NCBI RefSeq assembly: GCF_004342985.1
Contig: NZ_SMBO01000005.1
Coordinates: 310,001 to 374,000 of the forward strand
Reading direction: 5' to 3'
Length of the DNA stretch: 64,000 nt
Source of the DNA: Novosphingobium sp. PhB57
GTDB taxonomy: Bacteria > Pseudomonadota > Alphaproteobacteria > Sphingomonadales > Sphingomonadaceae
A program made the position numbers and the translations under genes. Numbering within the stretch: position 1 is the stretch's first letter; each line of letters begins with the position of its first letter. Below the pieces are notes generated by a model. It did no database searches. It saw only the letters and a list, made by a program, of their open reading frames with translations, and was not told where the DNA came from. Positions 1 through 8,700 of the stretch are shown piece by piece.

Positions 1-2177
1 GGGGCTTCTACGGAACCGGCGGCGCCAAAGGCGGCGCTTCCGCTTCGCCGAAGACGCCCGGCTTCCTGGCGGAATTCGGCGGCGGCTGGTTCGATTACTG
101 GGGCTCCAACGGCAGCTACGAGTGCAACGCGGTCCAGCGCGGCAAGCGGTTCCAGCGGGTGTTCTACGGCACCAACCTGGCCAACGGCATCGGCATCCAG
201 AGCTTCTACATGGTCTATGGCGGCACCAGCTGGGGCTGGCTGCCCGCCCCGGTGGTGTTCACCAGCTACGACTACGGCGCGGCCATTTCCGAAGCGCGAG
301 AGCTTCGCGAAAAGGCGCTGGAGATGAAGCAGCTGGGCGGTCTGATCGCCTCCGTGCCTGACCTTGCGGGCATGATCCCGGCGGGCACGCCCGAGATCTC
401 CTCACCCAATATCCAGGTCTATCACAACAAGAGCCCCGAAACCGACGCGCGCTTCCTGATGGTGACGCACAAGCCGTCGAACGGCCAGACCGACGACAGC
501 TTCACCGTGACCGCCGCGCTGCCGGATGGTCGCTATACTTTCCCGATGCGGCTCAACGGCTTCGACGCCAAGTGGCTGGTCGCGGGGGTCGATCTCGGCG
601 GGCAGCGGCTGGTCTATTCGACCTCCGAACTGCAATCCGCGTCCAAGGCCGGAAACGCCGACCTCCTGCTGCTCTACGGCCGCGCGGGCGAGGCGGGCGA
701 GACCGTGCTGCGCTATGCCTCGGCCCCGAAAGTCGAGGTTGTGGAAGGCGCGGCCACCAGCGCCTTCGACGCCGCCAAGGGCGACCTTAAAGTCACTTAC
801 ACGCATACGGGCCGCACTGTCCTGCGGGTGACCGGCGGCGGACGCGGCGACCTTGTGCTGATCCTTGCCGACGAGGCCGAAGGCAGTCGCTATACCCGCG
901 CCGACACCGCAAACGGCCCCGTTCTGGTGCGCGGTCCGCAGTTGGTCCGTCACGCTTCGCTGAAGTCCGGCGCACTCACGCTGAACGGCGACACCGCCGC
1001 GGCGGGCGCCATCGAAATCTGGGCGCCCGGCGCGGCGCGCTCGCTCTCGTGGAACGGCGCGCGTATCGCCGCCAAGCCCACTGCCATCGGCAGCCTCGCC
1101 TCCACCGCCCCCCTGCCCGGCCCCGCGCCGGTCGTGCTTCCCGCACTCACCGACTGGCGCATGGCCAAGGGCTCGCCCGAGGCCGATCCGCAGTTCGACG
1201 ACAGCGCATGGCAGGCCGCAGGCGGCAACCGCCCCAACGCCAGCATCACCCAGCGCCCCGATGGCCAGCCCAACCTGAACATGGACGCCTATGGCTTCCA
1301 CGAAGGCGACGTCTGGTATCGCGGCCGCTTCGAGGGCAATCCCGGCGCGAAAACCGTCTCGCTATTCTACGGCGTGGGCGGATCGGGCCTCGTGCAGGCA
1401 TGGCTCGACGGCAAGTTCATCGGCCAGGCCGAGACCCCGAGCGGCCTGCCCCGCCCGATCACCACCGGCACCGTCACGCTGGACCTGCCGCCCGAAGCGC
1501 AGGCGGGCGGCGGCCACGTCCTCTCGGTCATGGTGCGCAACAACGGCCATAACTGGGACCTCGACGCCGACGACTTCCACAAGGAAGCGCGCGGGCTGAT
1601 TTCCGCCTCGATCTCGCAGCCCGGCGGGCGCAGTTTCGCCGTGCCGATCGCGTGGAAGATCCAGGGCAAGCGCGGCGGCGAGGATCTGGCCGACCCCGTG
1701 CGCGGCCCTGCCAATAACGGCGGCCTCTATGGCGAGCGCATGGGCTGGCACCTGCCCGCCTTCGACGACCGCCAGTGGACCACCGCCCAGGTCCCCGCGA
1801 GTAGCGCCGCGCCCGGCACCACCTGGCTGCGCACCGCCTTCGACCTTGCCGTGCCCAAGGGACAGGACGCCACGATCGGACTTGCCTTCGGGGACACCGA
1901 AAGCCCGCGCTCGGCCGCGAAATACCGCGTGCTGATCTTCGTCAACGGCTGGAACATGGGCCAGTTCATCGCCCATGTCGGCCCGCAGCGCGTGTTCCCG
2001 ATCCCCGAGGGCATTCTCAACCACCACGGCACCAACCACGTCGCCCTTGCCGTGACCAGCGACGGTGCGCCGGGCGATGCGCTGGAGGCGGTCAAGCTCG
2101 TCACCCTCCGCAACGTTCGCGGCGGCGTGCCGGTGCAGATGGTCGCCGCGCCGACGCGCCCGGATCAGTTGAAGTGA
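1..2177 (+). CDS. GH35 beta-galactosidase, 3' part (5' end outside window)
   Basis: The reading frame is already open at the window edge (codons in frame from base 3), so the N-terminus and the acid/base half of the catalytic domain are missing. The visible part starts just before the GH35 nucleophile segment FLAEFGGGW, with the presumed nucleophile Glu encoded at 72-74, followed by FYGTNLANGIG and MVYGGTSWGW, typical of GH35 barrels. About 600 residues of beta-sandwich and jelly-roll domains follow, including WYRGRFEG and VNGWNMGQF, as in large beta-galactosidases. It should release terminal beta-galactose from plant galactan or arabinogalactan. Its stop overlaps the GTG start of the GH53 gene (GTGA), so the two are translationally coupled and head a + strand galactan operon. 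The family is confident; linkage specificity cannot be read from sequence. Confidence 0.9.
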   Translation, partial: GFYGTGGAKGGASASPKTPGFLAEFGGGWFDYWGSNGSYECNAVQRGKRFQRVFYGTNLANGIGIQSFYMVYGGTSWGWLPAPVVFTSYDYGAAISEARELREKALEMKQLGGLIASVPDLAGMIPAGTPEISSPNIQVYHNKSPETDARFLMVTHKPSNGQTDDSFTVTAALPDGRYTFPMRLNGFDAKWLVAGVDLGGQRLVYSTSELQSASKAGNADLLLLYGRAGEAGETVLRYASAPKVEVVEGAATSAFDAAKGDLKVTYTHTGRTVLRVTGGGRGDLVLILADEAEGSRYTRADTANGPVLVRGPQLVRHASLKSGALTLNGDTAAAGAIEIWAPGAARSLSWNGARIAAKPTAIGSLASTAPLPGPAPVVLPALTDWRMAKGSPEADPQFDDSAWQAAGGNRPNASITQRPDGQPNLNMDAYGFHEGDVWYRGRFEGNPGAKTVSLFYGVGGSGLVQAWLDGKFIGQAETPSGLPRPITTGTVTLDLPPEAQAGGGHVLSVMVRNNGHNWDLDADDFHKEARGLISASISQPGGRSFAVPIAWKIQGKRGGEDLADPVRGPANNGGLYGERMGWHLPAFDDRQWTTAQVPASSAAPGTTWLRTAFDLAVPKGQDATIGLAFGDTESPRSAAKYRVLIFVNGWNMGQFIAHVGPQRVFPIPEGILNHHGTNHVALAVTSDGAPGDALEAVKLVTLRNVRGGVPVQMVAAPTRPDQLK

Positions 2178-3394
2178 CCGGCGCCCCGCTCACCCGCCGC
2201 CAGTTGGGCGTTGCAGGCGCAGGCGCGCTTTGCCTCGCCGCCCTGCCGGGCGCGGTGCGTGCTGCCCCCAGAAAAGGCGCCCGCCCGTGGCCCTACCTGA
2301 TCGGCGCGGATGTCTCCTGGATTCCCGAGGACGAAGCCGCAGGCGCCACCTATTACGAGGACGGCCAGCAAAAGGACGTGCTCGCAATCTTCCGCGATGC
2401 CGGGTTCAACGCGATCAAGCTGCGCCTCTTCGTCGATCCCGCGAAGGGCTATTCGAAGGACAAGCCCGGCGGCCCGTGGTGCGACCTGCCGCGCACCATC
2501 GCGTTCGCGCAGCGGATCAAGGCGGCGGGTCTTCACCTCTCGCTGACCCTCCACTATTCCGACACCTGGGCCGATCCGCAGCATCAGGACAAGCCCGCAG
2601 CCTGGGCCGACTTGCCCTTCCCCAAGCTGGTCGATGTCGTCCACCGCCACACCGACGAGACTTTCGCGGCGATGAAAGCCGCAGGCGTCGCGCCCGATCT
2701 GGCGATCCTGGGCAACGAGACCACGTTCGGCATGCTCTGGCCCGACGGCCGCGTGCCGCTGACCATTCCCACCGGCAACCCGGTGACCGACCAAGTGCAC
2801 ATGAACGTGCCCGGCGCGGGCGGCTACGACAAGTTCGCGCTGCTGCTCAAGGCCGGGATCGCCGCCACCCGCGCGCAGCTTCCCGGAACGCCGATCGCGC
2901 TGCACAACCATCTCGGCCGCCATTGGCCGATCGTCCAGCACTGGACCGACAGCCTGATCGCGCGCGGCGTCGATTTCGATGCGCTGGGCTTCTCCTGCTA
3001 CCAGCAGGCGGCGCAAGGCGACTGGGAGCGGACTTTCACCGAATTCGGCCGCCGCTACCCGGACAAGGGCTTCTTCGCGATCGAGTATTCGTCGCGCAAG
3101 CGCTACCTGAACGACCTGGTCCATGCCCATCCGAACGGCTGGGGCAGCTTCATCTGGGAGCCGACCCGCCATCAGGAAGCGATCTTCCAGAAGGACGGCA
3201 AGAACGCCGGCGAAGGCCCGCGCCCCGACTTGCTCTCGCAAGGCCTCAACGCGGCGGAAGCCCCCGGCGCCACGCCCGCATTGGCATCCGACATGCCGAA
3301 ACAACCCGAAAGCCATGGCGGCCGGTACGACGCCGATCCCGCCTTCCTGCAACTCTATCGCCGGATGGCGCGCGATTACGGAGTCCTGAAATGA
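2174..3394 (+). CDS. GH53 endo-beta-1,4-galactanase, Tat-exported
   Basis: This is a glycoside hydrolase family 53 arabinogalactan endo-1,4-beta-galactosidase that cuts beta-1,4-galactan chains such as pectic side chains. The 406-residue product starts with a twin-arginine signal (LTRRQLG, hydrophobic stretch, cleavage near Ala30), so it is probably exported folded. Family hallmarks are GADVSWIPEDE near 44-54, LGNETTFGMLWP with acid/base Glu182, and FFAIEYSS with nucleophile Glu304, followed by GWGSFIWEP. The GTG start at 2174 overlaps the stop of the upstream GH35. Endo-cleavage here supplies ends and oligosaccharides for the two GH35 galactosidases of the operon. Length matches the family. 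Confidence 0.93.
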   Translation: MTGAPLTRRQLGVAGAGALCLAALPGAVRAAPRKGARPWPYLIGADVSWIPEDEAAGATYYEDGQQKDVLAIFRDAGFNAIKLRLFVDPAKGYSKDKPGGPWCDLPRTIAFAQRIKAAGLHLSLTLHYSDTWADPQHQDKPAAWADLPFPKLVDVVHRHTDETFAAMKAAGVAPDLAILGNETTFGMLWPDGRVPLTIPTGNPVTDQVHMNVPGAGGYDKFALLLKAGIAATRAQLPGTPIALHNHLGRHWPIVQHWTDSLIARGVDFDALGFSCYQQAAQGDWERTFTEFGRRYPDKGFFAIEYSSRKRYLNDLVHAHPNGWGSFIWEPTRHQEAIFQKDGKNAGEGPRPDLLSQGLNAAEAPGATPALASDMPKQPESHGGRYDADPAFLQLYRRMARDYGVLK

Positions 3395-3438
3395 CCCATC
3401 ACGCCCCCCGCCGCAGCATCGCCCACAGGAGAACTTGA

Positions 3439-4554
3439 GTGGCCGCCCTTACCCATGACATCCCCCGCCAGCAGGTCACCGCGGCGATCGACCTGCTCAT
3501 GCACAACCTCGTCAACATCAAGGATGAGACCGGCGAATTCCTGCTCCGCCTCGAAGACGGCCGGGTGATCGACACCAAGGGCTGGGCCGGCTGGGAATGG
3601 ACCCACGGCGTCGGCCTGTTCGGCATGTGGCGCTATTTCGAGCAGACCGGCGACGAGAAGGCGCTGGAGATCATCCGCGCGTGGTTCGAGGACCGTTTCG
3701 CGGAAGGCACGCCCACCAAGAACATCAACACGGTCGCCCCCTTCATCACGCTGGCCTACCTTTACGAACTGGACGGCGATCCCAGCTACATCCCCTATCT
3801 CGACACCTGGGCCGAATGGCTGATGGCGCCCGACGGCCTGCCCAAGACCGAGGAAGGCGGCTTCCAGCACATCGTCTACAACGACGAGAACCCCGGCGAA
3901 CTCTGGGACGACACGCTGATGATGAGCGTGCTGCCGCTGGCCAAGATCGGCCTGCTGCTGGACCGTCCGCAGTATATCGAGGAAGCCAAGCGCCAGTTCC
4001 TGGTCCATATCAAGTATCTGGCCGACAAGAAGACCGGCCTGTGGTTCCACGGCTGGGACTTCACCGGCCGCCACAACTTCGCCGAAGCGCTCTGGGCGCG
4101 GGGCAACTGCTGGGTGACGATCGCGATCCCGGAGATCATCGAACTGCTCGATCTCCAGCCGGGCGATGCCTTCCGCATGTTCCTGATCGACACGCTGGCC
4201 GCACAGGTCCGCACGCTTGCCGCCACGCAGGACGCGGAAACCGGCCTGTGGCACACGCTGATCGACGATCCCTCCAGCTACCTTGAAGCCTCGGCCACGG
4301 CAGGCTTCGCCTATGGCATCCTGAAGGCGGTGCGCAAGGGCTACCTCCCGCGCGAATACGAGGCCGTGGGCATCAAGGCGGTGCGCGGCGTGCTCGCCAA
4401 TATCGACGATGCCGGAGAGCTTCAGCAAGTCAGCTTCGGCACCGCGATGGGCGACACGCTGCAGTTCTACAAGGACATCGCGCTCACCTCGATGCCCTAT
4501 GGCCAGAGCCTTGCCATCTGCGCACTGGCCGAGTTCCTGCGGACCTATATCTGA
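3439..4554 (+). CDS. GH105 unsaturated glucuronyl/galacturonyl hydrolase
   Basis: The product is a 371-residue all-alpha (alpha/alpha)6-barrel protein of the GH88/GH105 type (YteR/RhiN-like). These enzymes remove delta-4,5-unsaturated uronic acid left at the non-reducing end after a polysaccharide lyase. Supporting segments are GWEWTHGVGLFGMWRY near 51-66, ELWDDTLMM (Asp157/Asp158, candidate general acid), WFHGWDFTGRHNFAEALWA and GNCWVTIA. I see no signal peptide, so it is probably cytoplasmic. The GTG start at 3439 has AGGAGAA about 6 bases upstream. It sits 44 bp after the GH53 gene and 2 bp before GH115. Its presence implies that a lyase acts upstream on this substrate, but no lyase is in the window. 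Confidence 0.88.
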   Translation: MAALTHDIPRQQVTAAIDLLMHNLVNIKDETGEFLLRLEDGRVIDTKGWAGWEWTHGVGLFGMWRYFEQTGDEKALEIIRAWFEDRFAEGTPTKNINTVAPFITLAYLYELDGDPSYIPYLDTWAEWLMAPDGLPKTEEGGFQHIVYNDENPGELWDDTLMMSVLPLAKIGLLLDRPQYIEEAKRQFLVHIKYLADKKTGLWFHGWDFTGRHNFAEALWARGNCWVTIAIPEIIELLDLQPGDAFRMFLIDTLAAQVRTLAATQDAETGLWHTLIDDPSSYLEASATAGFAYGILKAVRKGYLPREYEAVGIKAVRGVLANIDDAGELQQVSFGTAMGDTLQFYKDIALTSMPYGQSLAICALAEFLRTYI

Positions 4555-4556
4555 CG

Positions 4557-7073
4557 ATGCGCGGGGCGGCCTTTCTTGCGGTGGCGGCGGGGCTTGTCCT
4601 CGCCCATCCGGCGCAGGCGGCCGCTCCGGAGTTCGTGCATTTCACGCCCGCGCGCGGCGACTTCGCGCTGGCGCAGGACGGACATGTCGCCCAAGTCGTG
4701 ACCTCGGCCGGGGACCACGAACTGGTCCGCATCGCTGCCGAGGATTTGCGGACCGACCTGGCCACCGTGACCGGCGCGAACGCCGCTTCGGACGTGCAGG
4801 TCTGGATCGGCACGCTGGGGCGCAATCCCGCGATCGACCGGCTTGTGGCGGCGGGCCGGGTCGATGCCGCGAAGCTGCGCGGGGCCTGGGAAAGCTTCCT
4901 GATCGTGCCGGTTTCCAACCCCGCACCCGGCGTGAAGCAGGCATTGGTGATCGTGGGCAGCGACCGGCGCGGCACCGCCTACGGCGCCTACGAGATCTCC
5001 CGCGCGATCGGCGTCTCGCCCTGGCACTGGTGGGCGGATGTGCCACCCCAGCATCACGGCAGCCTCTACGTCTCCGCCAAGGCCCGGCGCTTCGGCCCGC
5101 CTTCGGTGCAGTATCGCGGCATCTTCATCAATGACGAAGACTGGGGCCTCGTTCCCTGGGCCCAGGGCGCCGAACCCGATGAACCCGCTCCCGGCCCGAA
5201 GACCTATGCCAAAGTCTTCGACCTGCTGCTGCGGCTACGGGCCAACACGCTCTGGCCCGCCATGCACAAGGCCAGCCGCGCCTTCAACGCCGATCCCGCC
5301 AATGCCGCCCTGGCCGAGCGCTACGGCGTGGTCATGGGCACCAGTCACGCCGAACCGATGCTGCGCAACAACGTGGGCGAATGGACCGGCAAGGCGGAAG
5401 ACTTCAACTACCTGACGAACCGCGATGCCATGCGCGACTACTGGCGCACGCGGGTGAAGAGCAACGCCGCCGACGAGACGATCTGGACCCTTGGCCTGCG
5501 CGGCATCCATGACAGCGGCATGATCGGCCCCACGACCGACCCGGAGCGCCGCGCGGTGCTGGAACAGGTTTTCGCCGACCAGCGCGAACTCCTGCGCGAG
5601 GCGGGGATTTCCGGCGCCCCGCAAGTCTTCACGCCCTACAAGGAAGTGCTCGACATCTACCGGGCCGGGCTGAAAGTGCCGGACGATGTCACCCTGATGT
5701 GGACGGACGACAACTTCGGCTACATCCGCCATCTCCCCGATGCCGCCGAGCGGGCGCGCAGCGGTGGCAACGGCGTCTACTACCACCTCTCCTACCTCGG
5801 CGCGCCGCTCTCCTATCTCTGGCTCTCGACGACGCCGCCTGCGCTGATCCGCGAGGAAATGGGACGCGCGTGGGACAAGGGCGCGCGCAAGATGTGGATC
5901 GTCAATGTCGGGGACATCAAGCCAGCCGAACTGGGCATCGACTACTTCCTCAGCCTTGCATGGGACATCGAGAGGACAAGAACCCAGCCTGTCGAGACAT
6001 GGATGGGACATTGGCTCGCAGACATCCTCGGGACCGGACAGGGACGCGGCGCGGCAGCGGGCACGGACCCGCAGGCCGCCGCCGTCATGAGCGACTACTA
6101 CCGCCTCAACTTCGCGCGCCGGCCCGAGCATCTGCAATGGTATCTGCCGGGGCAGAAACCCCATGCCAGCCCGCTGACCACGGCCGAGGCCGACGCGCGG
6201 CTCGCCGGTTTCGCGGCGATGGAGCAGCGCCTTGCCGCCCTGCGCCAGCAGGTCCCGGCCGGGCGCGCCGATGCCTTCTTCGAACTCTTGGACTACCCGG
6301 TATCGGCATCCGCCGCCGCCAACCGCCGCTTCTTCGCCGCCGAGGCCCACGACGCGCTGCGTGATACCGCCCCCGCCGAAAGCTGGCGCCGCGCCCGCAT
6401 CGCCGCCGAGGCCGACGCGGCGCTGACAGCCCTGACGCGCCGCTACAACCGCGACACCGCGGGCGGCAAATGGCGCGGGATCATGAATGTCGAGCCCGCG
6501 GATGGGCAGTGGCGCAGTTTTCGGCAGACCCCGCCGGTGGTGCCCGCGCTCGCTGCCTTGCCGGACATCGCAGCCCCGGCGCCGGAGCCGGAGCCGCGAT
6601 CCGCGCTTCCCCTGCTCCGCCCCGAACAGTTCACGCGCCGCCCCTCCCCGAACGGCCCCTCCCCGCACGGCAACTCCCCGCAAGGCTCAGCCTGGCGGCT
6701 GGTGGAAGGCCTCGGCCGGTACGGTGCGCTGCTGGGCGCCGGTGGGGCGTCCGCCTCCGCGCAGGCCGCGATCACCCTGCCGGCGGGTCGCTGGCAGGCC
6801 GTGGTCGATCTGCTGCCTGCCTATCCCTCCGACAATGGCGAGGCGCTGCGCCTGACCATCCGCATCGACGGCAAGCCGCAGGTCCTCGAAATCCCGCGCC
6901 GCGCCGGTGACCGCGACTGGGCCGATGCCGTGCTCGACAACCGCATTTCCGTGCCGTTCTCCGCTCTTCTGGAAGCCGGCCAGCACAAGGTAACGATTGA
7001 ATCCGGCGATCCCGCCGTGATGATCGAAGCCGTTCGCTTCATGCCTGCTGACAAGTCCATTACTCCGACATAA
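4557..7073 (+). CDS. GH115 alpha-glucuronidase, secreted
   Basis: This 838-residue protein matches family GH115, whose characterised members remove alpha-1,2-linked (4-O-methyl)glucuronic acid, mostly from xylan. A Sec signal peptide covers about residues 1-21 (cleavage near AQA-AAP). Family segments are GTAYGAYEISRAIGVSPW and HWWADVPPQ near 140-165, FINDEDWGLVPWA, LRANTLWPAMH, MGTSHAEPMLRNN and VTLMWTDDNFGYIRHLP. A short repetitive linker (RPSPNGPSPHGNSPQGSA, about residues 694-711) leads to a C-terminal beta-sandwich-like domain. The gene starts 2 bp after the GH105 stop. In this galactan context the substrate may be GlcA-decorated arabinogalactan rather than xylan; that is inference. A separate GH67 in the window covers xylo-oligosaccharides. 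Confidence 0.9.
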   Translation: MRGAAFLAVAAGLVLAHPAQAAAPEFVHFTPARGDFALAQDGHVAQVVTSAGDHELVRIAAEDLRTDLATVTGANAASDVQVWIGTLGRNPAIDRLVAAGRVDAAKLRGAWESFLIVPVSNPAPGVKQALVIVGSDRRGTAYGAYEISRAIGVSPWHWWADVPPQHHGSLYVSAKARRFGPPSVQYRGIFINDEDWGLVPWAQGAEPDEPAPGPKTYAKVFDLLLRLRANTLWPAMHKASRAFNADPANAALAERYGVVMGTSHAEPMLRNNVGEWTGKAEDFNYLTNRDAMRDYWRTRVKSNAADETIWTLGLRGIHDSGMIGPTTDPERRAVLEQVFADQRELLREAGISGAPQVFTPYKEVLDIYRAGLKVPDDVTLMWTDDNFGYIRHLPDAAERARSGGNGVYYHLSYLGAPLSYLWLSTTPPALIREEMGRAWDKGARKMWIVNVGDIKPAELGIDYFLSLAWDIERTRTQPVETWMGHWLADILGTGQGRGAAAGTDPQAAAVMSDYYRLNFARRPEHLQWYLPGQKPHASPLTTAEADARLAGFAAMEQRLAALRQQVPAGRADAFFELLDYPVSASAAANRRFFAAEAHDALRDTAPAESWRRARIAAEADAALTALTRRYNRDTAGGKWRGIMNVEPADGQWRSFRQTPPVVPALAALPDIAAPAPEPEPRSALPLLRPEQFTRRPSPNGPSPHGNSPQGSAWRLVEGLGRYGALLGAGGASASAQAAITLPAGRWQAVVDLLPAYPSDNGEALRLTIRIDGKPQVLEIPRRAGDRDWADAVLDNRISVPFSALLEAGQHKVTIESGDPAVMIEAVRFMPADKSITPT

Positions 7074-7140
7074 TAACAGACCCAATCGGTCCGCCCACGA
7101 AGGCGGGCCAGACAAGAACAATACGGTGAAGGATCCTGTA

Positions 7141-8700
7141 GTGCCCCAAAGCCAGTCCGTGGCCGCGCGTCCGGTGCGCCTGAGAAACTACCTTGCCTAT
7201 GGCTCCAACGACGTGCTCGGGGCCGGGTCGATGGCGGTGATCTCGGGCTGGGTGCTGATCTTCTACACCCAGTTCTGCGGGCTTTCGGCCGGTCAGGCGG
7301 CGACGATCTTCGCGGTGGCGCGGGTGCTGGACGCCTTCGCCTCGCCGATGATCGGCTATATTTCCGACCACTTCGGCACCACCGCGCTGGGCCGCCGGTT
7401 CGGGCGGCGGCGCTTCTTCATCCTGGCCGCCATTCCCCTGCTGCCCAGTTTCGCGCTGATGTGGCTGCCGGGGCAGAGCTTCTGGTACTACCTCGTCAGC
7501 TACGTGCTGTTCGAGCTGGTCTACGCGATGGAGATCATCCCGTTCGAAACGCTGGCGGCCGAGATGTCGAGCGACTATCGCACCAAGGCCAAGTTCGCGG
7601 GCTTCCGCATCCTGTTCGGCCAGGCCGCAGCGATCCTGGCGGGCTTCCTGCCGCTCTGGCTGATCGAGGCGCTGGGCCGCGACAGCGCGGACACCTTCTT
7701 CTACATGGGCCTGATCTTCGCCGCGCTGTTCATGGTGACGGCGGCCATGCTCTACTTGTTCAGCTGGGAGCGTCACGGGCCCGGAGGCGTGCCGCTGCCG
7801 CCCGAACAGCGCCATTCCGCCGGCCCGCTGGAGGCGCTGAAGGCGCTTTACCGCAACTTGTTCTCGACCATGCGGATCCGCGCCTTCCGCCTGCACTTGG
7901 GCATGTATTTGGGCGGCTATATCAGCCAGGACGTGTTCAACGCGGCCTTCACGTTCTTCGTGATCTTCGCGCTCGCGGGGACCACGGCGGTCGCCTCCGG
8001 GCTGCTGGGCACGATGTACATCGTGCAGTTCGTGGCCGTTATCATCGCCATCAACATGGCCCTGCGCGCCTCGCCCAGCCGTGCCTACCAGATCGCCGCC
8101 GCCAGCTTCGCGGCGGGCGCGCTGACGCTGATCGGGCTCTGGTCCATGGGCATCACGGCCACCAGCGCCATGATCTGGCTGCCCATCGCGCTGGCAGGCC
8201 TGGGCCGCGGCGCGCTCAACTACATTCCCTGGGCGACCTACAACTACATGGCCGACGTGGACGAGATCGTCACCGGCCGCCGCCGCGAGGGCGCCTTCGC
8301 GGGCGTCATGACTTTCGTGCGCAAGGCCACGCAGGCCGCGGCCGTAGCCGGCGTGGGCTTCGTGATGCAGGCGGGCGGCTTCGTTTCCGGCGCGGCGCAG
8401 CAATCGCACGGCGCCATCCTCACGATCGCGCTGCTGCTGGGGCTGGGCACCGTGGCCATGCTGGTGTTCGGCGTGATCGTCTCGCTGCGCTTCCGCCTTT
8501 CCCCCGCGACTCATGCCGTGCTGATGCGCGAGATCGAGCATCTGCGCAGCGGTGCCCGCACCCCGACCAGCCCCGAGGCGCAGGCGGTGGTGGAGGACCT
8601 CTCCGGCTGGCGCTACGATCAGCTCTGGGGCCGCAACCCGCTGGTCGAGCAGGACAGTGCGAACGGCGATCTGGGTAAGCCCGTCAATGCCGGGCATTGA
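7141..8700 (+). CDS. GPH-family sugar:cation symporter (MFS)
   Basis: This is an inner-membrane permease with about 12 predicted helices, of the glycoside-pentoside-hexuronide:cation symporter family (MelB/XynB-like). Supporting features are LRNYLAYGSNDVLGAGS at the N-terminus, the loop GRRFGRRRFFIL, and IIPFETLAAEMSSDYR, the family's conserved segment between helices. It probably imports the mono- or disaccharide released by the surrounding hydrolases. I prefer GTG at 7141 because AAGGA lies 7 bases upstream; an in-frame GTG at 7126 with no clear ribosome site would add five residues. The 3' end overlaps the start of the next GH35 gene by 14 bp. Confidence 0.88.
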   Translation: MPQSQSVAARPVRLRNYLAYGSNDVLGAGSMAVISGWVLIFYTQFCGLSAGQAATIFAVARVLDAFASPMIGYISDHFGTTALGRRFGRRRFFILAAIPLLPSFALMWLPGQSFWYYLVSYVLFELVYAMEIIPFETLAAEMSSDYRTKAKFAGFRILFGQAAAILAGFLPLWLIEALGRDSADTFFYMGLIFAALFMVTAAMLYLFSWERHGPGGVPLPPEQRHSAGPLEALKALYRNLFSTMRIRAFRLHLGMYLGGYISQDVFNAAFTFFVIFALAGTTAVASGLLGTMYIVQFVAVIIAINMALRASPSRAYQIAAASFAAGALTLIGLWSMGITATSAMIWLPIALAGLGRGALNYIPWATYNYMADVDEIVTGRRREGAFAGVMTFVRKATQAAAVAGVGFVMQAGGFVSGAAQQSHGAILTIALLLGLGTVAMLVFGVIVSLRFRLSPATHAVLMREIEHLRSGARTPTSPEAQAVVEDLSGWRYDQLWGRNPLVEQDSANGDLGKPVNAGH